NCBI RefSeq assembly: GCF_030698145.1
Contig: NZ_JAUYNW010000092.1
Span: 1-64,000, forward strand
Length of the DNA stretch: 64,000 bases
Direction: 5' to 3'
From: Phenylobacterium sp.
GTDB lineage: Bacteria; Pseudomonadota; Alphaproteobacteria; Caulobacterales; Caulobacteraceae
The position numbers and the translations under genes are program-made. Numbering within the stretch: the first letter of the stretch is position 1; the number at the start of each line of letters is the position of its first letter. This document shows, piece by piece, positions 25,839 to 34,401 of the stretch. The notes under the pieces were generated by a model. It was not told the origin of the DNA. It searched no databases and was given only the letters and a program-made list of their open reading frames with translations.

Positions 25839-27437
25839 ATGCTCGCGACCAGACGGCTCATCCTCGCGACCCTGGCCGCCGGTCTGGCGCTGCCGGCCCA
25901 GGCGGCCGATGGCCCCTCCCGCGCGCAGGTGCTGGCGGCCATGAAGCGGGCGACCGCCTTCATGACGGACAAGGCCGCCGTCCATGGCGGCTACGTCTGG
26001 TCCTACCTGCCGGACTTCTCGCGCCGCTGGGGGGAGCTGGAGGCCAAGCCGACCATGGTCTGGGTGCAGCCGCCGGGCACCGGGACCATGGGCCACCTGT
26101 TCCTCGACGCCTATCACGCCACCGGCGATGACTTTTACTACGCCGCCGCGACCCAGGCGGCCCAGGCCCTGATGGACGGCCAGCTCCCGTCCGGCGGCTG
26201 GAACTACCTGATCGACTTCGGCGGCGAGGCGTCCAAGGCCGACTGGTACGCCACCACCGGCGCCAACGCCTGGCGGATGGAGGAATTCCAGCACGACTGG
26301 AGCAACGGCACCTTCGACGACGCCGGGACTTCTGAGGCCATGCAATTCCTGCTGCGGCTCTATCTCGAGAAGCGCGATCCCCGCTTCAAGCCGGCCCTGG
26401 ATCGCGCGGTCGGCTTCGTGCTGGACAGCCAGTATCCCAACGGCGGCTGGCCGCAGCGCTGGCCGGCCGGGCGGCCGTTCGCCGCCCATGGCGCGGACTA
26501 TACGGGCCACATCACCTTCAATGACGACGTGGCCGGGGAGAACATCAAGTTCCTGGTCATGCTGAACCAGACCCTAGGCGATCCACGCGCGGCCGGCGCG
26601 ATCCGCCGGGCCATGGATGTGTTCCTGATCACACAGCAACCGGCGCCCCAGGCCGGATGGGGCCTGCAGCACAGCCTGGCCGACCTCAAGCCCGTCGCCG
26701 CCCGCAGCTACGAGCCCAGGGCGTTGGCCACCCACACCACGGCGACCAATGTCGAGCAGCTCATGAACTTCTTCGAGCTGACCGGCGATCCGAAGTACCT
26801 GGCCCGCGTGCCCGAGGCTCTGGACTGGCTGGCCAAGGTCGCCCTGCCGGAACCCCGGAACGGCCGCACCCATCCGACCTTCATCGAGATCGGGACCGAC
26901 CGGCCGCTCTATGTCCACCGCCGCGGCTCCAATGTCGTTAACGGCGCCTACTATGTGGACGGCAGTCCGGAGAAGACGCTGGGCCACTACGGCGCCTTCC
27001 GGGCGGTGAAGGTCGAGGCCCTGCGCAGGCGCTACGAGAAGCTCAAGGCCACGCCCCCCGATAAGCTGGCCGCGAACTCGCCCCTGACCCACAAGGGCCC
27101 GTTGCCGCGCTATTTCGCAAACCAGGATCTGGCGACCTCCGACCTCAACGGCGGCCAGTCCCTGGCCCCGCTCAAGGCCTCGCTCGAGGAAGCCGCACGC
27201 CTGGTGGCGGGCCTGAACGCGGAGGGTTGGTGGCCGACGCCCCTGGTCGCCACCAGCCATCCCTATAAGGGCCCGGGTCCCGCCACGCCGACACCGGGCG
27301 ACTACGCGACGACTCATGGGGGCGACGCCTACGACACCTCGCCCTATCCCACCGACACCCCGGTCATGGGCATCTCGACCTCGGCCTTCATCAAGAACAT
27401 GGGCCTGTTGATCGGGCAGTTGGACGCGGGCGGGTAG
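25839..27437 (+). CDS. Secreted pectate lyase, family PL10
   Basis: A 532-residue protein from the ATG at 25839 (AGGGAGAC in front; the track start 19 codons earlier lacks a signal peptide). MLATRRLILATLAAGLALPAQA is a Sec signal peptide, possibly Tat-like given RR. The catalytic region has the alpha/alpha fold signatures WNYLIDFGG, FDDAGTSEAMQFLL, DSQYPNGGWPQRWP and NVEQLMNFFELTGD. This matches family 10 polysaccharide lyases, which cleave polygalacturonate by beta-elimination. It suggests growth on plant pectin. No other pectin genes are adjacent. Confidence 0.88.
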   Translation: MLATRRLILATLAAGLALPAQAADGPSRAQVLAAMKRATAFMTDKAAVHGGYVWSYLPDFSRRWGELEAKPTMVWVQPPGTGTMGHLFLDAYHATGDDFYYAAATQAAQALMDGQLPSGGWNYLIDFGGEASKADWYATTGANAWRMEEFQHDWSNGTFDDAGTSEAMQFLLRLYLEKRDPRFKPALDRAVGFVLDSQYPNGGWPQRWPAGRPFAAHGADYTGHITFNDDVAGENIKFLVMLNQTLGDPRAAGAIRRAMDVFLITQQPAPQAGWGLQHSLADLKPVAARSYEPRALATHTTATNVEQLMNFFELTGDPKYLARVPEALDWLAKVALPEPRNGRTHPTFIEIGTDRPLYVHRRGSNVVNGAYYVDGSPEKTLGHYGAFRAVKVEALRRRYEKLKATPPDKLAANSPLTHKGPLPRYFANQDLATSDLNGGQSLAPLKASLEEAARLVAGLNAEGWWPTPLVATSHPYKGPGPATPTPGDYATTHGGDAYDTSPYPTDTPVMGISTSAFIKNMGLLIGQLDAGG

Positions 27438-27467
27438 GGTTCGGGCTCAGTAGGGTGACGTCACGAT

Positions 27468-27530
27468 CCTTCTCACCTTGCCGGAGAAGGTGGCCCCGCA
27501 GGGGGTCGGATGAGGGGTCTCACCGCCCTC
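27468..27530. repeat. Single-sided intergenic repeat
   Basis: CCTTCTCaccttgccgGAGAAGG forms a hairpin followed by a tail (GTGGCCCCGCAGGGGGTCGGATGAGGGG) of the sort common in intergenic repeats of this group. Only one arm is seen, unlike the longer paired elements. The rest of 27438-27623 shows no other feature. Confidence 0.55.
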
Positions 27531-27623
27531 CCGATTCGGACCGTGAGTGACGCCCGCTTGGCGACGCGCCGCTTCCTGCACGCTGTTGGCTAAACCCGTT
27601 CAGTCCAGAGTAGCTTTCCGCCC

Positions 27624-27833
27624 TCACAGATTTCGACCCGGAGGCCATGGCTCGTAGCCATGCAACGGGCGCGGGATACGCTCGCCCGTGGATGGCCGAT
27701 AAGCGCCGTCCGGTTTCAACCGCTCCTCATCACGCAACCGTTCTATCCGCAAGCGCTCGATGGGGTCGCTCGTCCGTTCAAGGAGCAGCCTGAAGAGTTC
27801 GATGTTGGATTGCCGTAGCTCGCTGGGCGTCAT
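27624..27833 (-). CDS. Small acidic/basic helical protein, unknown
   Basis: A 69-residue protein from MTPSELRQSNIELFRLLLE at 27833, with GAGGG in front of it. Starts at 27848 and 27854 are also possible. The N-terminal half is a predicted amphipathic helical hairpin (LLLERTSDPIERLRIERLRDEE) and the C-terminal part is Pro-rich (RPSTGERIPRPLHGYEPWPP). Short proteins of this layout are widespread in Alphaproteobacteria with no assigned role. It is divergent from the EF-G-like gene. Confidence 0.55.
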   Translation of the reverse strand: MTPSELRQSNIELFRLLLERTSDPIERLRIERLRDEERLKPDGAYRPSTGERIPRPLHGYEPWPPGRNL

Positions 27834-28012
27834 TGCGACTGCCCTCATAGGCAAGAAAACGACACCCTCATTAGGGCATGGCGGAGCGCTTCGTTCCCTC
27901 CGCCAACTCGCCTTTCACGTTTAGGCGCCTTGCATCGGCTCCGAAGCGGGCGTTGCATCGGACTTGGAGGCGTCGGCTTCCGTGCGGACGCCCCGTTCAC
28001 GGAGGACAGGTC

Positions 28013-30037
28013 ATGGGTAAGCGTGATCCTGGCTCGGTACGCACCATCGCTCTTGTGGGAGCGGCCGGAGCCGGCAAGACGACTCTTCTCGAAGCCATGC
28101 TGTTTGCGAGCGGCGCCATCGCCCGTCAGGGCGAGGTCGGCGCTTCCAGCGTCGGCGATGCGACCCCCGAGGCGCGTGCGCGCGGCCAGTCGGTGGAGCT
28201 GAACCTGGCGGGCTTCGAGTTCATGGGCGACCGCTATGCGGTCATCGATTGCCCCGGCTCGACGGAGTTCGCCGCCGCAGAGGACCTGGTGCTCCCCGCC
28301 GTCGACCTGGTGGTGGTGGTGGCCGATCCGCATCCGGGCCGCGCGGCCCTGCTGCAGCCGATCTTCAAGGAACTGGAGCGGCTGGGCGTGCCCCGCGCGG
28401 TGTTCGTCAACAAGATCGATCAGGCGCGCGGACCGCTGGACGCCTTCATGGCCGCGCTTGGTCCGGCCAGCGCCGCCCCCGTGGTGGCTCGCCAGATCCC
28501 GCTGATCGACAAGGAGCACGTCACCGGCTTCGTCGATCTGGCGCTGGAGCGCGCCTACATCTACCGGCCCGGCCAACCCTCGCAGATCGTCGACCTGCCG
28601 CAGGACGTGGCCGAGCTGGAGGCTGAGGCCCGGTTCCACATGCTGGAGCAGATGGCCGACTACGACGACGCCCTGATGGAGCAACTCCTCTCCGATCTCA
28701 CCCCCAGCCGGGACCTGGTGTTCGCTGACCTGGTGGCCGAGATGAACCAGGGCCAGATCGTGCCGGTGTTCTTCGGCTCGGCCTCCAACGGCTTTGGGGT
28801 GCGCCGGCTGCTGAAGGCCCTGCGCCACGAGACGCCCGAGGTCTCCCAGGCCGCCGCGCGGCTGGGGCTGGACGGCCCCTGCGCCTATGTCTTCAAGACC
28901 TCCTACGCCGGCCAGGCGGGCAAGCTCTCCTACGCCCGCATCCTGGGCGGGTCCCTGAAGGACGGCGAGGAGCTGACCGCCTCGAACGGCGAGCGCAGCC
29001 GGGCGGGCGGGCTGTTCACGGTGAGCGGCGGCGCGACCAAGAAGGTCGATCACGCGGCGGCCGGCGACGTCATCGCCATCGCCAAGATCGAGGCCGCCCG
29101 GGCGGGCCAGGTGCTTTCCTTCGACGGCAAGGCGCGCACGCCGCAGCTCAACTTCCGTGAGCCGCTGCACCTCTATGCGATGGCGGTGGCGGCCAAGGAC
29201 CGCAAGGACGACGTGCGGATGTCGGCGGCGCTCACCAAGCTCGCCGAGGAGGATCCGACCCTGCGTATGGTGCTCGATCCGGAGACCCAGGAGACCCTGA
29301 TCTTCGGCCAGGGCGAGGCCCATGTGCAGGTGACCCTGGAGCGCCTGCGCCGGCGATTCAACGTGGAGGCGGCGACCACGGCGCCCAAGATCTCGTATCG
29401 GGAGTCGATCCGCAAAGGCGTCACCCAGCGCGGGCGCCACAAGAAGCAGACCGGCGGCCACGGCCAGTTCGGCGACGTGGTCATCGAGATCAAGCCGCTG
29501 CCGCGGGGCTCCGGCTTCGCCTTCTCGCAGAGGATCACCGGTGGGGTGGTGCCCAAGCAGTGGATCCCGGCTGTGGAGCAGGGCGTGCGCGACGCCATGC
29601 AGAAGGGGCCGCTGGGCTTCCCGGTGACCGACGTGGAGGTGGTGTTGACCGACGGCTCCTATCACAGCGTCGACTCCTCCGAGATGGCCTTCCGCCAGGC
29701 CGGACGTCTGGCCATGAGCGAGGGCCTCGCCGTCTGCGGGGCCTATCTGCTCGAGCCGGTGGAGAAGCTGCACATCAACGCGCCGTCCGCCAGCACCTCC
29801 AAGATCACCCAGGCGATCTCCGCCCGGCGTGGCCAGATCCTCGGCTTCACCCCCCGCGAGGGCTGGTCCGGCTGGGACGAGATCGAGGTCTGCCTGCCGC
29901 GCCACGAGCGCCAGGAGCTGATCGCCGAGCTGCGCGGCCTGACCCAGGGCCTGGGCGACTTCACCGCCGAGTTCGACCACATGGCCGAGCTCACGGGTCG
30001 CCTGGCCGAGGAGGTAAGCCGCAGCGCCGCGGCTTAG
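28013..30037 (+). CDS. Elongation factor G-like protein (EF-G2 type), atypical G3 motif
   Basis: A 674-residue translational GTPase from the ATG at 28013 (GGAGGACAGG in front). P-loop GAAGAGKTTLLEAML is near 17 and NKID (G4) is near 131. The G3 loop reads DCPGSTEF where EF-G has DTPGHVDF, so the histidine that triggers GTP hydrolysis on the ribosome is Ser. The switch I RGITI motif is also altered (RGQSVELN). EF-G domains II to V follow, including ISYRESIRK, GGHGQFGDV and GREP-like QILGFTPREGWS. The family resembles mycobacterial FusA2, for which GTPase activity is reported lacking. Its role is not established. Confidence 0.85.
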   Translation: MGKRDPGSVRTIALVGAAGAGKTTLLEAMLFASGAIARQGEVGASSVGDATPEARARGQSVELNLAGFEFMGDRYAVIDCPGSTEFAAAEDLVLPAVDLVVVVADPHPGRAALLQPIFKELERLGVPRAVFVNKIDQARGPLDAFMAALGPASAAPVVARQIPLIDKEHVTGFVDLALERAYIYRPGQPSQIVDLPQDVAELEAEARFHMLEQMADYDDALMEQLLSDLTPSRDLVFADLVAEMNQGQIVPVFFGSASNGFGVRRLLKALRHETPEVSQAAARLGLDGPCAYVFKTSYAGQAGKLSYARILGGSLKDGEELTASNGERSRAGGLFTVSGGATKKVDHAAAGDVIAIAKIEAARAGQVLSFDGKARTPQLNFREPLHLYAMAVAAKDRKDDVRMSAALTKLAEEDPTLRMVLDPETQETLIFGQGEAHVQVTLERLRRRFNVEAATTAPKISYRESIRKGVTQRGRHKKQTGGHGQFGDVVIEIKPLPRGSGFAFSQRITGGVVPKQWIPAVEQGVRDAMQKGPLGFPVTDVEVVLTDGSYHSVDSSEMAFRQAGRLAMSEGLAVCGAYLLEPVEKLHINAPSASTSKITQAISARRGQILGFTPREGWSGWDEIEVCLPRHERQELIAELRGLTQGLGDFTAEFDHMAELTGRLAEEVSRSAAA

Positions 30038-30057
30038 TCGCCGGCGCCGGGGCGGGC

Positions 30058-30990
30058 CTAGTGCTTGCCCCGGTCGCGGCCGAAGTTGGGCTCGGCGCTT
30101 TCCTGGCCAGCCGCGATGATGCCGCGGCGGATTTCGCGGGTCCGCGTGAAGAGTTCGTGCAGCTTGTCGGCCTCGCCCCAGCGGATAGCGCGCGACAGGG
30201 CCTGGAGGTCCTCGGTAAAGCGGCCCAAGATCTCCAGCACCGCGTCCTTGTTGGCCACGAACACGTCGCGCCACATGGTGGGATCCGAGGCGGCGATGCG
30301 GGTGAAGTCTCGGAAGCCGCCAGCGGAGTACTTCATCACCTCCGCTTGGGTGACCTCCTCCATATCGGCGGCGGTGCCGACGATGTTGTAGGCGATCAGG
30401 TGGGGTAGGTGGCTGGTGACGGCCAGGACCAGGTCATGATGGCGGTCGTCCATCTGTTCGACGTTGGCGCCCAGCGACCGCCAGAACTCGGCGAGGCGGC
30501 CGACCGCCTCCAGATAGGCGTCGTCCTGGCGCGGCTGCGGCGTCAGGATCACCCAGCGGTTCTCGAACAGTTCGGCCAGGCCCGCGTCAGGCCCGGAGTG
30601 CTCCGTGCCGGCGATGGGGTGGCCCGGGATGACGAAGACGTTGTCGGGCAGGGCCGCGGCCAGGGCCACGGCGACCGAGCCCTTGACCGATCCGACGTCG
30701 GTGGCCGTGGCGCCTGGCTTCATGGCGGCGGCGGCGGCCTTCGCGGCTTCGCCCATGGCCAGCACGGGCACGGCGAACAGCACCAGGTCGGCGTCGGCCA
30801 CGGCTTCGGCGATATCGCCGGTGACGAGGTCGGCGAAACCCAGCTCCACGATCCGGGCGCGGTGCGCGGCGCTGGCGTCCGCCACGGCCACATGCTCGAC
30901 CACGCCGCGTTCGCGGGCGGCGCGGATCACCGACGAGCCGATCAGGCCGCAACCGATCACCGCAATCTTCGGATAGGTCACGTCCGTCAC
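30058..30990 (-). CDS. tyrA: Prephenate/arogenate dehydrogenase
   Basis: A 310-residue cytoplasmic dehydrogenase. The N-terminal Rossmann fold has IAVIGCGLIGSSVIRAA (GxGxxG near 12). The chemistry motifs VGSVKGSV near 98 and PGHPIAGTEHSGPD near 122 are the prephenate/arogenate binding loops, and DRHHDLVLAVTSHLPHL near 190 is typical of TyrA. It makes the tyrosine precursor by oxidative decarboxylation with NAD(P)+. The start is five bases after the stop of hisC, so the two are an operon with chorismate mutase. Prephenate versus arogenate preference cannot be read. Confidence 0.9.
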   Translation of the reverse strand: MTDVTYPKIAVIGCGLIGSSVIRAARERGVVEHVAVADASAAHRARIVELGFADLVTGDIAEAVADADLVLFAVPVLAMGEAAKAAAAAMKPGATATDVGSVKGSVAVALAAALPDNVFVIPGHPIAGTEHSGPDAGLAELFENRWVILTPQPRQDDAYLEAVGRLAEFWRSLGANVEQMDDRHHDLVLAVTSHLPHLIAYNIVGTAADMEEVTQAEVMKYSAGGFRDFTRIAASDPTMWRDVFVANKDAVLEILGRFTEDLQALSRAIRWGEADKLHELFTRTREIRRGIIAAGQESAEPNFGRDRGKH

Positions 30991-30995
30991 GCCGC

Positions 30996-32117
30996 TCAGC
31001 CCTTCATGAAGTCGGACAGCGCCTCGACCACGGCGCGATTGTGCTCTTCCAGGCCGATGGTCACCCGCAGGTGGTCGGGCAGGCCGTAGCCGCCGACACC
31101 CCGGACGATCAGCCCGCGCGAGGCTAGGAAGGCCTCGGCCTCCCTAGCGGTCTTGCCGGGCGTCTTGGGGAAGCCGACCAGCACGAAGTTCGCGGCCGAC
31201 GGCACGACATCGAGGCCGAGTCCGCCCAGTTGCTGGTTCAGCCAGGCCCGCCCGCGCTCGACCAGGGCCAGGGAGCGCTCCTGGAACTCGGTGTCGCCCA
31301 GGGCCGCGACGGCGGCGAGCTGGGCCGGGATGTTGACGTTGAAGGGCAGGCGGATGCGGTCGACAGCGCCCGCCATCTCGGCGGGCATGTAGCCCCAGCC
31401 CACCCGCAGGGCGGCCAGGCCGTGCAGTTTCGAGAATGTGCGGGTCACCACGACGTTCTCGAACTCGCGCACCATGCTCATCCCGTCCTCGAAGGCCGGG
31501 TCGTTGGCGAACTCGGCATAGGCGCCGTCCAGCACCAGCACGACGCTGGGGGGCAGGGCCGCGTGCAGGCGGCGGATCTCTGAGCCCGGAATCCAGGTTC
31601 CGGTTGGGTTGGCCGGGTTGGCGATGAACACTAGGCGTGTGCGGCTGTCGACCTGCTTCAGCAGCTCGTCGACGTCGATGCGGTAGTCGGGCTCGCGGGC
31701 GGTGCGCACCTGCGCCTGGCAGGCCCGTGCGCCGATGGCGTAGGCGCCGAAGCCGAACTCGCCCTGCACGATGTTGTCGCCGGGCTCCAGGAAGGCCTGG
31801 TTCAGGAGCTGGAATATCTCGTCCGAGCCGCAGCCGAACAGCAGGCGCTCCGGCTCCAGGCCATAGGTCTCGCATAGGGCGTCGCGCAGGACGGTGGTGC
31901 GCCCGTCGGGGTACATGTGCAGCTGGTCGACAGCCGAGCCGAAGGCCTCGCGGGCCTTGGGGCTGGAGCCCAGGATGTTCTCGTTGGCCGACAGCTTCAG
32001 GGGATGCTCGACGCCGTCGATCTTCGATTTGCCCGGCACATAGGGGGCGATCTCGAGGATGCCGGCCTTGGGCGTGGGCCGGGGCGCGGCGGCGCGGTCG
32101 ATGACGATATCGGACAT
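30996..32117 (-). CDS. hisC: Histidinol-phosphate/aromatic aminotransferase (HisC family)
   Basis: A 373-residue fold-type I PLP aminotransferase starting MSDIVIDRAA at 32117; the track start three codons earlier is less likely. Landmarks are KLSANENILGSSPKA near 44, FGCGSDEIFQLLNQAF near 98, NPANPTGTW near 170, DGAYAEF near 200 and TRTFSKLHGLAALRVGWG near 229, where the Lys holds PLP. It could act in histidine synthesis or, given its place between chorismate mutase and TyrA, as the aromatic aminotransferase for tyrosine or phenylalanine. Context favours the second. Confidence 0.88.
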   Translation of the reverse strand: MSDIVIDRAAAPRPTPKAGILEIAPYVPGKSKIDGVEHPLKLSANENILGSSPKAREAFGSAVDQLHMYPDGRTTVLRDALCETYGLEPERLLFGCGSDEIFQLLNQAFLEPGDNIVQGEFGFGAYAIGARACQAQVRTAREPDYRIDVDELLKQVDSRTRLVFIANPANPTGTWIPGSEIRRLHAALPPSVVLVLDGAYAEFANDPAFEDGMSMVREFENVVVTRTFSKLHGLAALRVGWGYMPAEMAGAVDRIRLPFNVNIPAQLAAVAALGDTEFQERSLALVERGRAWLNQQLGGLGLDVVPSAANFVLVGFPKTPGKTAREAEAFLASRGLIVRGVGGYGLPDHLRVTIGLEEHNRAVVEALSDFMKG

Positions 32118-32153
32118 GGGTCCCAACGGTGGCGGAGGAAGCTTGGCCCGCTC

Positions 32154-32960
32154 TTACACGTCGAAGGGCGCAGGCGCAGCCCCGATCACGCCGGAAAGTC
32201 GGCCCGGTGCGCGGGCCAGGCGCTCGTCGCCCTCCTGGTAGAAGCCCATCAGGGCGAAGAGCTTGAGGCCGCCGACCTCGGCGATCAGGTCGCCGGCGAC
32301 ACCGTCGCGGCCCAGGGCCTCCTCGATGGCGGCGCTGCTGCCCGGCGCGTCGGTGACCCAGAAGGTCCGGTCGTCGCCCGTGGGTTCGACCTCGACCTGG
32401 GCCACCGCCAGGCTCGATTGCGGACCCCAGGCGACGAGGCAGGGCAGGGCCGCGAACACCCGCAGCTTCGGCTCGGCCAGCAACCGGCCCCACCAGGGGG
32501 TGTCTCCGGCCAGGGCCAGGATCGCCACGCCGCCCTGCGACCGGGCCGCGCCGATGGCGTCCTCGGCCTTGGCGGCGACCTTGAGCAGCGGCGCGGCGCC
32601 GAACCGCAGGCGCGCGGCCTCGACGATGCGGGAGGGATCGCGGCCGCCCCAGACGGCGAGGTGGAAGGGACCCTGGCGCGAGAGGCTGTCGCCGATTAGC
32701 TCGCGCCACAGCCGGACCACCAGGCTGGGCCGGGCGGCGTCGCGCGGCGTGGCCAGCAGCTTGCGCAGCAGTTGGGTCTCGCGGCCGGGGCGCAGGCCGA
32801 ACTTGTCGCCGTCGCCGGCGGCGGCCTTGGCGGCGGCGACCTGCACCGCCAGCGCGGCGCGTTCGTCGACCAGGGCCAGCAGGGCGGCGTCGATCGCGTC
32901 GATGCGCGCGCGCACAACGTCCAGCGACGGCGCAGCGGGCTTGGGATCGGCGTCGGCCAT
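32154..32960 (-). CDS. Chorismate mutase (AroQ type) with C-terminal extension
   Basis: A 268-residue protein from the ATG at 32960; the track ORF continues upstream only because the frame stays open. The first 95 residues are an AroQ helical domain (VVRARIDAIDAALLALVDERAALA, then RPGRETQLLRKLL). The remaining 170 residues look like a degraded prephenate-dehydratase-like alpha/beta domain (FHLAVWGGRDPSRIVEAA, GVAILALAGDTPWW), but no catalytic TRF motif of a prephenate dehydratase is visible. It is the first gene of the tyrosine branch operon with hisC and tyrA. Confidence 0.8.
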   Translation of the reverse strand: MADADPKPAAPSLDVVRARIDAIDAALLALVDERAALAVQVAAAKAAAGDGDKFGLRPGRETQLLRKLLATPRDAARPSLVVRLWRELIGDSLSRQGPFHLAVWGGRDPSRIVEAARLRFGAAPLLKVAAKAEDAIGAARSQGGVAILALAGDTPWWGRLLAEPKLRVFAALPCLVAWGPQSSLAVAQVEVEPTGDDRTFWVTDAPGSSAAIEEALGRDGVAGDLIAEVGGLKLFALMGFYQEGDERLARAPGRLSGVIGAAPAPFDV

Positions 32961-33153
32961 TTTGTCCCCCGAAAACGAAGGTTTGGCGCTTAGGTCATTG
33001 CGGCGGAGCGTGCAATAGGCCCGAACGCCGCAAAAAAGTTGCAGCGGAAACCGGTTGGCGGCGCCGGCCGCCCGACCACGCGCTGGTTCGTCCGCCTGGA
33101 CGACGCTTACGACCCATGCCAGCACTTCGCCTCCGACGTTGGGGAGGCCTTTC

Positions 33154-34401
33154 GTGCGCGCAGATCGCAGACAGTTCCTGAGCCTGGCCGGCGGCGGCGG
33201 ATTGGCCCTGGCCACCGGCCTTCCCGCCCTGGCCCAGGCCGACGGCCTGGCGCCGATGACCGGCGGCGTCGTCCCGATCAGCCGGGCCGAACGCCTGGCC
33301 CGGATGGCCAAGGCGCAGGGCCTGATGAAGGCCCAGGGCCTTTCGGCCCTGGTCGTGGAGCCCGGCGCCGCGCTCACCTACTTCACCGGCGTGCGGTGGA
33401 ACCGCAGCGAGCGGGTCACCGCCGCGATCATCCCCGTCGAGGACGATCTGTTGATCGTAACGCCCCACTTCGAGGAGCCGTCGATCCGCGAGACCCTGGC
33501 CGTGCCCGCCGAGGTCCGCGTCTGGCAGGAGGACGAGAACCCCGCCGCTGTGGTCGCCGGCTGGCTGAAGGAACGCAAGCTCGCCGCCGGCAAGATCGGG
33601 GTCGAGGAGACGGTGCGGTTCTTCGTCAGCGACGGCCTGGCCCGCTTGCTTCCGGGCGCCAGGATTGTCTCCGGCGCGCCGGTGGTGCGCGGCTGCCGGA
33701 TGATCAAGTCGCCGGCCGAGATCGCCCTGATGCAGACGGCCAGCGACATCACTATCGCGGCCTATCGCTACACCTGGCCGAAGATCGAGAAGGGCATGAC
33801 GCCCCGCGACATCGGCGCGATCATGAACCGCGCGACCGCGGCGCTCGGCGGCGATCCGGAATTCGAGTTGATCCTGCTGGGCGAGGCCAGCGCCTATCCG
33901 CACGGCTCGGGCAAGCCCCAGACGGTTGGCGAGGGCGAGGTGGTGTTGATGGACTGCGGCTGCACTGTGGAAGGCTACCAGTCCGACATTTCGCGCACCT
34001 TCGTGTTCGGCGAGCCGACGAGGAAGCAGCGCCAGGTGTGGGAGCATGTCCGTCGCGGCCAGCAGATCGCCTTCGAGACCGCCCAGGTCGGGGTCGCCGC
34101 CGGCGCGGTCGACGACGCGGTCAGGGCCTATTACGAGCCGCTGGGCTACGGCCCGCGCTATCGCCTGCCCGGCCTCTCCCACCGCACCGGCCATGGCATC
34201 GGCCTGGACGGCCACGAGCCAGTCAACTTCGTGCACGGCGAGGCGACGAAGCTCGCGCCGGGCATGTGCCTGTCCGATGAACCGGGCCTCTACCTGCCCG
34301 GCGAGTTCGGTGTGCGGCTGGAGGACTGCCTGCACATGACGCCGGGCGGCCCGAAATGGTTCTCGGTCCCGCCGCCGTCCCTGGACAAGCCGTTCGGCTA
34401 A
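33154..34401 (+). CDS. M24 metallopeptidase, Tat-exported (Xaa-Pro aminopeptidase-like)
   Basis: A 415-residue protein starting at the GTG at 33154 with GGGGAGG in front of it. The N-terminus VRADRRQFLSLAGGGGLALATGLPALAQA is a twin-arginine signal (RRQFL). The creatinase-like N-terminal domain covers about 30-190. The M24 pita-bread domain has metal ligands in LMDCGCTVEGYQSDISRTF, GLSHRTGHGIGLDGHE, SDEPGLYLPGEFG and VRLEDC. It should be a two-metal aminopeptidase, probably Pro-specific, acting in the periplasm. It is convergent with the DUF2125 gene. Confidence 0.88.
   Translation: MRADRRQFLSLAGGGGLALATGLPALAQADGLAPMTGGVVPISRAERLARMAKAQGLMKAQGLSALVVEPGAALTYFTGVRWNRSERVTAAIIPVEDDLLIVTPHFEEPSIRETLAVPAEVRVWQEDENPAAVVAGWLKERKLAAGKIGVEETVRFFVSDGLARLLPGARIVSGAPVVRGCRMIKSPAEIALMQTASDITIAAYRYTWPKIEKGMTPRDIGAIMNRATAALGGDPEFELILLGEASAYPHGSGKPQTVGEGEVVLMDCGCTVEGYQSDISRTFVFGEPTRKQRQVWEHVRRGQQIAFETAQVGVAAGAVDDAVRAYYEPLGYGPRYRLPGLSHRTGHGIGLDGHEPVNFVHGEATKLAPGMCLSDEPGLYLPGEFGVRLEDCLHMTPGGPKWFSVPPPSLDKPFG

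Noticed and set aside
27845-30274. 809-residue minus-strand ORF
   Set aside because: Antisense to the EF-G-like gene.
32961-33377. N-terminal extension of the chorismate mutase ORF
   Set aside because: Arg/Pro-rich and overlaps the M24 peptidase gene and its ribosome site on the other strand.
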